In this document: one piece after another, positions 6,247 through 7,037 of the stretch
Layout: each line of letters opens with the position of its first letter
Position numbering within the stretch: the first letter of the stretch is position 1
NCBI GenBank assembly: GCA_030550225.1
Contig: JAUQPV010000132.1
Coordinates: 1 to 7,037, forward strand
Source: Acidobacteriota bacterium
GTDB taxonomy: Bacteria > Acidobacteriota > HRBIN11
Length of the DNA stretch: 7,037 nt
Direction of reading: 5' to 3'
Made by a program: the position numbers and the translations under genes
Notes under the pieces: generated by a model
The model's input: the letters and a program-made list of their open reading frames with translations, nothing else
Told to the model about the DNA's origin: nothing
The model's database searches: none

Positions 6247-6684
6247 TTACTGGACCTTCACCTCGATGGGCCGTGCCTCCGGCTTCTTGGGGAACATGAC
6301 CCGCAAGACGCCGTTCTGAAACTCCGCCGTCGCCTGATGGGCGTCGACGAAGTCCGGTAGGGTGACCGAACGATAGAACTTACCACTCCAGCGCTCCTGG
6401 CAGTGGTACCGGTTTGGGGCCACGCCCTCTGGCGCCTTTCGTTCACCCGCGATATAGAGGACACCGTTTTCGACCCGGACCTGCAGGTCCTCTTTGGTCA
6501 GGCCCGGCAGGTCGGCCTCGATAACCAGGGCGTCGGCCCGTTCATACATGTCGATGGCCGGGGCGAAGGCCGTCTCATCGAAGAAGGTCCGGAGTTCAGG
6601 GAAGACCGACTGGAGGACCCGCTCCATTTCCCGGATTGGGTCCCAAGTCCAGGTGGTCCAGGGAGACCATCGGACCAGGGTCAT
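6247..6684 (-). CDS. hsp20: Small heat-shock protein, Hsp20/alpha-crystallin family (hsp20-2)
   Basis: This is a second Hsp20 holdase, paralogous to the downstream gene, probably able to form homo- or hetero-oligomers with it. The 145-residue product starts MTLVRWSPW, almost the same opening as hsp20-1 (MALVRWSPF), followed by a Trp-rich arm. The alpha-crystallin domain spans about 40-132, with ADLPGLTKEDLQV (57-69) and FQNGVLRVMFPK (122-133). The C-terminal I-x-V anchor is IEV (140-142). The ATG at 6684 is chosen because GGAGGT stands 5 nt upstream and the start matches the paralogue. An in-frame GTG at 6735 would add 17 residues with no ribosome-binding site and no family resemblance. It is the first gene of the - strand unit, about 53 nt downstream of the inferred transcription start. 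Confidence 0.94.
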   Translation of the reverse strand: MTLVRWSPWTTWTWDPIREMERVLQSVFPELRTFFDETAFAPAIDMYERADALVIEADLPGLTKEDLQVRVENGVLYIAGERKAPEGVAPNRYHCQERWSGKFYRSVTLPDFVDAHQATAEFQNGVLRVMFPKKPEARPIEVKVQ

Positions 6685-6687
6685 GGC

Positions 6688-6705
6688 GCACCTCCGTGCA
6701 GGGGT
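6688..6705 (-). promoter_or_regulatory. Ribosome binding site of hsp20-2 within a possible switch hairpin
   Basis: The Shine-Dalgarno GGAGGU (6695-6690) can sit in two mutually exclusive folds. In one, GCAC (6699-6696) pairs with GUGC (6691-6688) and presents GGAG as a tetraloop. In the other, ACCCCU (6705-6700) pairs with GGAGGU, with one C-A mismatch and a terminal U-G pair, and masks the site. The 17-nt stretch CACGGAGGTGCGCCATG differs from its hsp20-1 counterpart at one position. Confidence 0.45.
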
Positions 6706-6713
6706 CTTATCGG

Positions 6714-6731
6714 GGGACTCGTCTGGGTCCC
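6714..6731 (-). promoter_or_regulatory. Stem-loop in the 5' leader of hsp20-2
   Basis: In the - strand RNA, GGGAC (6731-6727) and GUCCC (6718-6714) form a perfect 5-bp stem with an 8-nt loop. It begins a few nucleotides after the inferred transcription start and lies upstream of the Shine-Dalgarno hairpin. A 5' stem-loop followed by a weak hairpin at the ribosome-binding site is a layout known from heat-shock leaders such as ROSE-type thermometers. The ROSE sequence motif itself is not evident. Confidence 0.4.
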
Positions 6732-6743
6732 ACACTCATGAAT

Positions 6744-6772
6744 AAGGTAGGCCGTTCTTGAGTCTTTGTCAA
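6744..6772 (-). promoter_or_regulatory. Housekeeping-type promoter of the hsp20 pair
   Basis: On the - strand a perfect -35 TTGACA (6772-6767) is followed after 17 nt by TACCTT (6749-6744), a weak -10 matching TATAAT at three positions, including the first two and the last. A short A/T block, TATAAAATA, directly upstream of the -35 could act as an UP element. Transcription would start near 6737, giving a leader of about 53 nt. A heat-shock sigma-32 consensus is not recognisable. Confidence 0.6.
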
Positions 6773-6788
6773 GCATATTTTATAAGCG

Positions 6789-6823
6789 AGTTTAGCTCAA
6801 TATAGTTTACTATAGAGTCAACT
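6789..6823. promoter_or_regulatory. Imperfect palindrome upstream of the hsp20 promoter, possible operator
   Basis: The core TATAGT-TT-ACTATA (6801-6814) is a perfect palindrome. The arms extend it imperfectly: AGTTTAGCTCAATATAGT on the left (6789-6806) against ACTATAGAGTCAACT on the right (6809-6823). When one arm is reverse-complemented and gaps are allowed, 14 of 15 bases of the right arm match the left. It begins 17 nt upstream of the -35 and lies in an AT-rich island unlike the surrounding GC-rich DNA. It resembles a dimeric regulator site. The outer arms recall CIRCE (TTAG..CTC / GAG..), but the spacing is wrong. Confidence 0.5.
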
Positions 6824-7037
6824 ATTAGAAAAGCTTCACCATTTCGTCGCATCGGCCCTTTCTACTCCCCCAGGAAGCCCAACCCGTATACCACCTTGGA
6901 CCCTGCTCGGCCGATCCCCCCACCAGCCTGTGATCATCGATCGTCACGCCATTCCGAAGGTTTGGGGCTCACCGTTATCCCCTGCGTCTTTTGATCCACT
7001 CCCGATGGACGGATTACAATGAAAGTCTTTCCCCAAG
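6824..7037. other. Non-coding stretch at the right end, no gene supported
   Basis: I find no open reading frame with a ribosome-binding site and no tRNA, rRNA or CRISPR repeat here. Composition rises back from AT-rich to GC-rich near 6840. An ATG at 7019 (M-K-V-F-P-Q) could begin a gene running out of the window, but only a poor purine stretch precedes it. On the - strand, a frame open from the right edge down to a stop near 6935 could be the last 30-odd codons of a gene, but too little is visible to judge. Confidence 0.4.

Noticed and set aside
6685..6735. Upstream GTG start adding 17 residues to hsp20-2
   Set aside because: It has no Shine-Dalgarno and the extension would cover the leader hairpins. 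The paralogue begins at the equivalent of ATG 6684.
6792..6821. CIRCE element upstream of hsp20-2
   Set aside because: The arms are incomplete and the spacer is 16 rather than 9, so it does not meet the HrcA site consensus.
7003..7037. Possible CRISPR repeat or gene start (GATTACAATGAAAG-like) at the right edge
   Set aside because: There is only one copy, no spacer-repeat pattern and no good ribosome-binding site before the ATG at 7019.

Overview
The window comes from a GC-rich bacterium. It carries a type IV pilus (T4P) cluster on the + strand (pilT, pilC, pilS, pilR) and, converging on it from the - strand, two small heat-shock protein genes. The pilT-pilC-pilS-pilR order resembles the pilB-pilT-pilC-pilS-pilR-pilA clusters known from Geobacter, Myxococcus and several deep-branching Gram-negative phyla. 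The organism must use sigma-54, because PilR is an intact sigma-54 activator. The high GC content and paired Hsp20 genes would fit a thermophile, but nothing here fixes the phylum.

Layout: 1-79 is a leader containing a short array of 8-nt repeat units. It is followed by pilT (80-1180), the retraction ATPase. The 210-nt pilT-pilC gap holds two further arrays of the same 8-nt unit, in opposite orientations, around a purine-rich core. Next come pilC (1391-2593), the inner-membrane platform protein; pilS (2596-4194), a six-helix membrane histidine kinase; and pilR (4191-5582), its response regulator. pilC/pilS (2-nt gap) and pilS/pilR (ATGA overlap) look translationally coupled. A perfect 9-bp hairpin (5587-5616) fills the convergent gap between pilR and the first heat-shock gene.

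On the - strand, transcription appears to start near 6737 from a TTGACA-N17-TACCTT promoter inside an AT-rich island, just downstream of an imperfect palindrome (6789-6823) that could be an operator. It reads hsp20-2 (6684-6247) and then hsp20-1 (6090-5626). Both genes share an almost identical ribosome-binding leader that can fold to hide the Shine-Dalgarno sequence, so they are candidates for RNA-thermometer control. The right end (6824-7037) has no gene I can support.

How the genes work together: PilT powers pilus retraction against the PilC platform. PilS and PilR are expected to set pilin (pilA) transcription with sigma-54. The extension ATPase PilB and the pilin are not in the window and should lie upstream or elsewhere. 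The heat-shock pair is a separate unit on the opposite strand. The least ordinary features are the 8-nt modular repeats immediately in front of pilT and pilC, and the matched 5' leaders of the two hsp20 genes.
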